Below, in pieces: positions 62,735 to 64,000 of a stretch of 64,000 nt of DNA. The position numbers and the translations under genes were made by a program. The notes beneath the pieces are model-generated. The model was not told the DNA's origin and did no database searches. It was given only the letters and a program-made list of their open reading frames with translations. Every line of letters begins with the position of its first letter. Position 1 is the first letter of the stretch. The DNA comes from Pedobacter steynii (GTDB lineage: Bacteria > Bacteroidota > Bacteroidia > Sphingobacteriales > Sphingobacteriaceae). The DNA lies in contig NZ_CP017141.1 of the NCBI RefSeq assembly GCF_001721645.1, positions 868,001-932,000 of the forward strand. The letters are read 5' to 3'.

Positions 62735-64000
62735 TTATTTCGTTATTTTAATTAGTGTGGCATCACCGGCAGGCAGTACAAATTCAGCATGATTAACCGA
62801 AGCTCCGGATTTATGGGTAAAAAGATCTTCCAGCTGGTATCCGCTAAAGGTTTTTAAGCCGAGAGCAGCCGCATTAATCACAAACTTCTTTTCTTTGTCT
62901 CCATAATTGAAAATAGCCAGGTAACGCGTATTACCTGATTGTTTAACAAACATTTCCGAGGCCTCTTTATCCGCTTCAACTGGTTTGAAGGATTTTCCAT
63001 CTTTAATAACTGACAATAATGCCTGATTCTGGAACAGTTCTGTTGCACGTCCGGTCCATGGCCCTTTCGCTGAAAAATCATCTCCAACGATAAAACTGCC
63101 CGTAACAATAGCTGAAAGCGTTCTCGCCCTATTCGCACCGATACTTTCCGCTCCAAGTACCACATGGTCTGCATCCATATAGTCATACAAATGGGTTTGC
63201 CACCAGCCATAACTAAGGCTGTTGAGCGTATATTTCGTATCTCTTATAGATTTAAAAGCATCGCAGGCGATCCTTCTCACATGAATATACCTGCCTGAGG
63301 CCATGGTTGGTGAAATGGCTGCATAGACCAGCATTTTATCATCCAGTTGTTTGAGTAAAAAGGACATCCCCTGATCATAAGCCTGCATTCCTGTGGTAAC
63401 TTTTGGATCATAAAAATGATCAGATTCTATAGCCGCATGTCCCAGGAAATCAATTTTGATCATTTCATAGCCACATTCTTTGAGCTTCCCGATCACGAGG
63501 GCAATTCTTTGCCGGGTACCCGGATGCGTTGGATCTAACGCCCTGGCGCCGTCAATATCGTGGTAACCCGGGCCCACTTTGGTCCATAGTTCCCCAAATT
63601 TGTAATTTCCGCCTTCTGCCCTTCTATCGCCGCCCGATTTAAAACCCCAGTCTGTAAAAGGGGCCCAGTAAATACCCGGTTTTAATCCTCGTTTTTTAAC
63701 GTAATCTGCAAATTCCTTTAGCTTTGAATAATCCCCTTCCAATCCACCTTTCAGCATATTGTCCCAAAAGGAATCCAGGTCGACATATAAGGTACCCTCA
63801 CTTCTGAAAGCTTTCAGACTGTCTGCAAAGAAATCCGTGACCTTTACGATTTTATCAAAGGAAATTTTTTCCTGCATCACGCCCCAGCTGTTCCATCCCA
63901 AAGGGGTCGGATGCTTCCACTTAAACACAATCGGGGGTTCTGCAGTTCGGTTTGCTTTTGCATAGGCGTCCATACCCATTCTCCAATCGTCAAATAGGCC
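62735..64000 (-). CDS. GH27/GH36-like alpha-galactosidase, 5' end outside the window
   Basis: The frame is open to the right edge (seven further codons, GLFDDWR, precede the ATG at 63979), so the real start lies beyond 64000. The barrel starts PTPLGWNSWGVMQEKISF. The probable nucleophile Asp is in YEMIKIDFLGHAA (codon 63449-63451). HVRRIACDAFKS holds a candidate acid/base. A small beta domain ends the protein (ATLIKITK). The family call is from the clan-D GWNSW and K-x-D motifs. It probably leads the three-gene operon with GH36 and the esterase. Confidence 0.8.
   Translation of the reverse strand, partial: GLFDDWRMGMDAYAKANRTAEPPIVFKWKHPTPLGWNSWGVMQEKISFDKIVKVTDFFADSLKAFRSEGTLYVDLDSFWDNMLKGGLEGDYSKLKEFADYVKKRGLKPGIYWAPFTDWGFKSGGDRRAEGGNYKFGELWTKVGPGYHDIDGARALDPTHPGTRQRIALVIGKLKECGYEMIKIDFLGHAAIESDHFYDPKVTTGMQAYDQGMSFLLKQLDDKMLVYAAISPTMASGRYIHVRRIACDAFKSIRDTKYTLNSLSYGWWQTHLYDYMDADHVVLGAESIGANRARTLSAIVTGSFIVGDDFSAKGPWTGRATELFQNQALLSVIKDGKSFKPVEADKEASEMFVKQSGNTRYLAIFNYGDKEKKFVINAAALGLKTFSGYQLEDLFTHKSGASVNHAEFVLPAGDATLIKITK

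Overview
The window reads as a chromosome segment from a Bacteroidota bacterium, most likely Sphingobacteriaceae and probably Pedobacter-like. The signs are three SusC/SusD pairs, many lipoprotein and Sec signals, weak Shine-Dalgarno sequences, several TTG starts, TAnnTTTG-type -7 promoter elements, a LacI regulator and an HTCS-type regulator. Almost the whole window is carbohydrate-utilisation territory. No tRNA, rRNA, IS element, phage gene or CRISPR array was seen.

Layout. (A) 2-3651: the end of an unrecognised gene, a C39-peptidase ABC exporter and its HlyD-family adaptor (peptide export). (B) 3652-4457: a gene-free stretch with a candidate folded element (3713-3780) and a G-depleted leader. 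It leads into a plus-strand SusC-SusD-DUF4959/DUF5000-DUF4998 operon (4458-12003) that ends at a strong bidirectional terminator. (C) 12076-27939, minus strand: FAD-dependent oxidoreductase, SusC, SusD, two overlapping large uncharacterised enzymes related to each other, an SGNH/DUF4886 protein and a sodium:solute symporter. A divergent LacI gene (28082-29095) is separated from this set by a palindromic CpG-centred operator. (D) 29128-36030: a GH78 alpha-L-rhamnosidase divergent from an HTCS sensor. The HTCS is split by a one-nucleotide frame change into a kinase gene and a receiver-AraC gene. (E) 36039-45741, minus strand: NHL/IPT lipoprotein, SusC, SusD, DUF1735/DUF4973 lipoprotein and GH92 mannosidase. 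They are preceded by a structured leader of about 200 nt with an 11-codon micro-ORF and mutually exclusive hairpins. (F) 46037-54085, minus strand: GH2 enzyme, two GtaA/DUF4965-type proteins and a secreted aldose 1-epimerase. Divergent to these are a GH127-type enzyme and a sodium symporter (54294-58477). (G) 58478-64000, minus strand: a sialate-O-acetylesterase-type esterase, a GH36 alpha-galactosidase and an edge-truncated GH27-like alpha-galactosidase.

How the parts fit. SusC/SusD complexes would import oligosaccharides made by the secreted hydrolases. The hydrolases point to rhamnose-, arabinose-, galactose- and mannose-containing glycans of plant or fungal origin. The symporters and the mutarotase would handle released sugars. 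The strongest regulatory link is a direct repeat with a 21-bp period (TGWATCA half-sites). It lies both upstream of the HTCS genes (32020-32053) and in the GH2/GH127 divergent promoter (54181-54212). This suggests that the split HTCS controls itself and group F.
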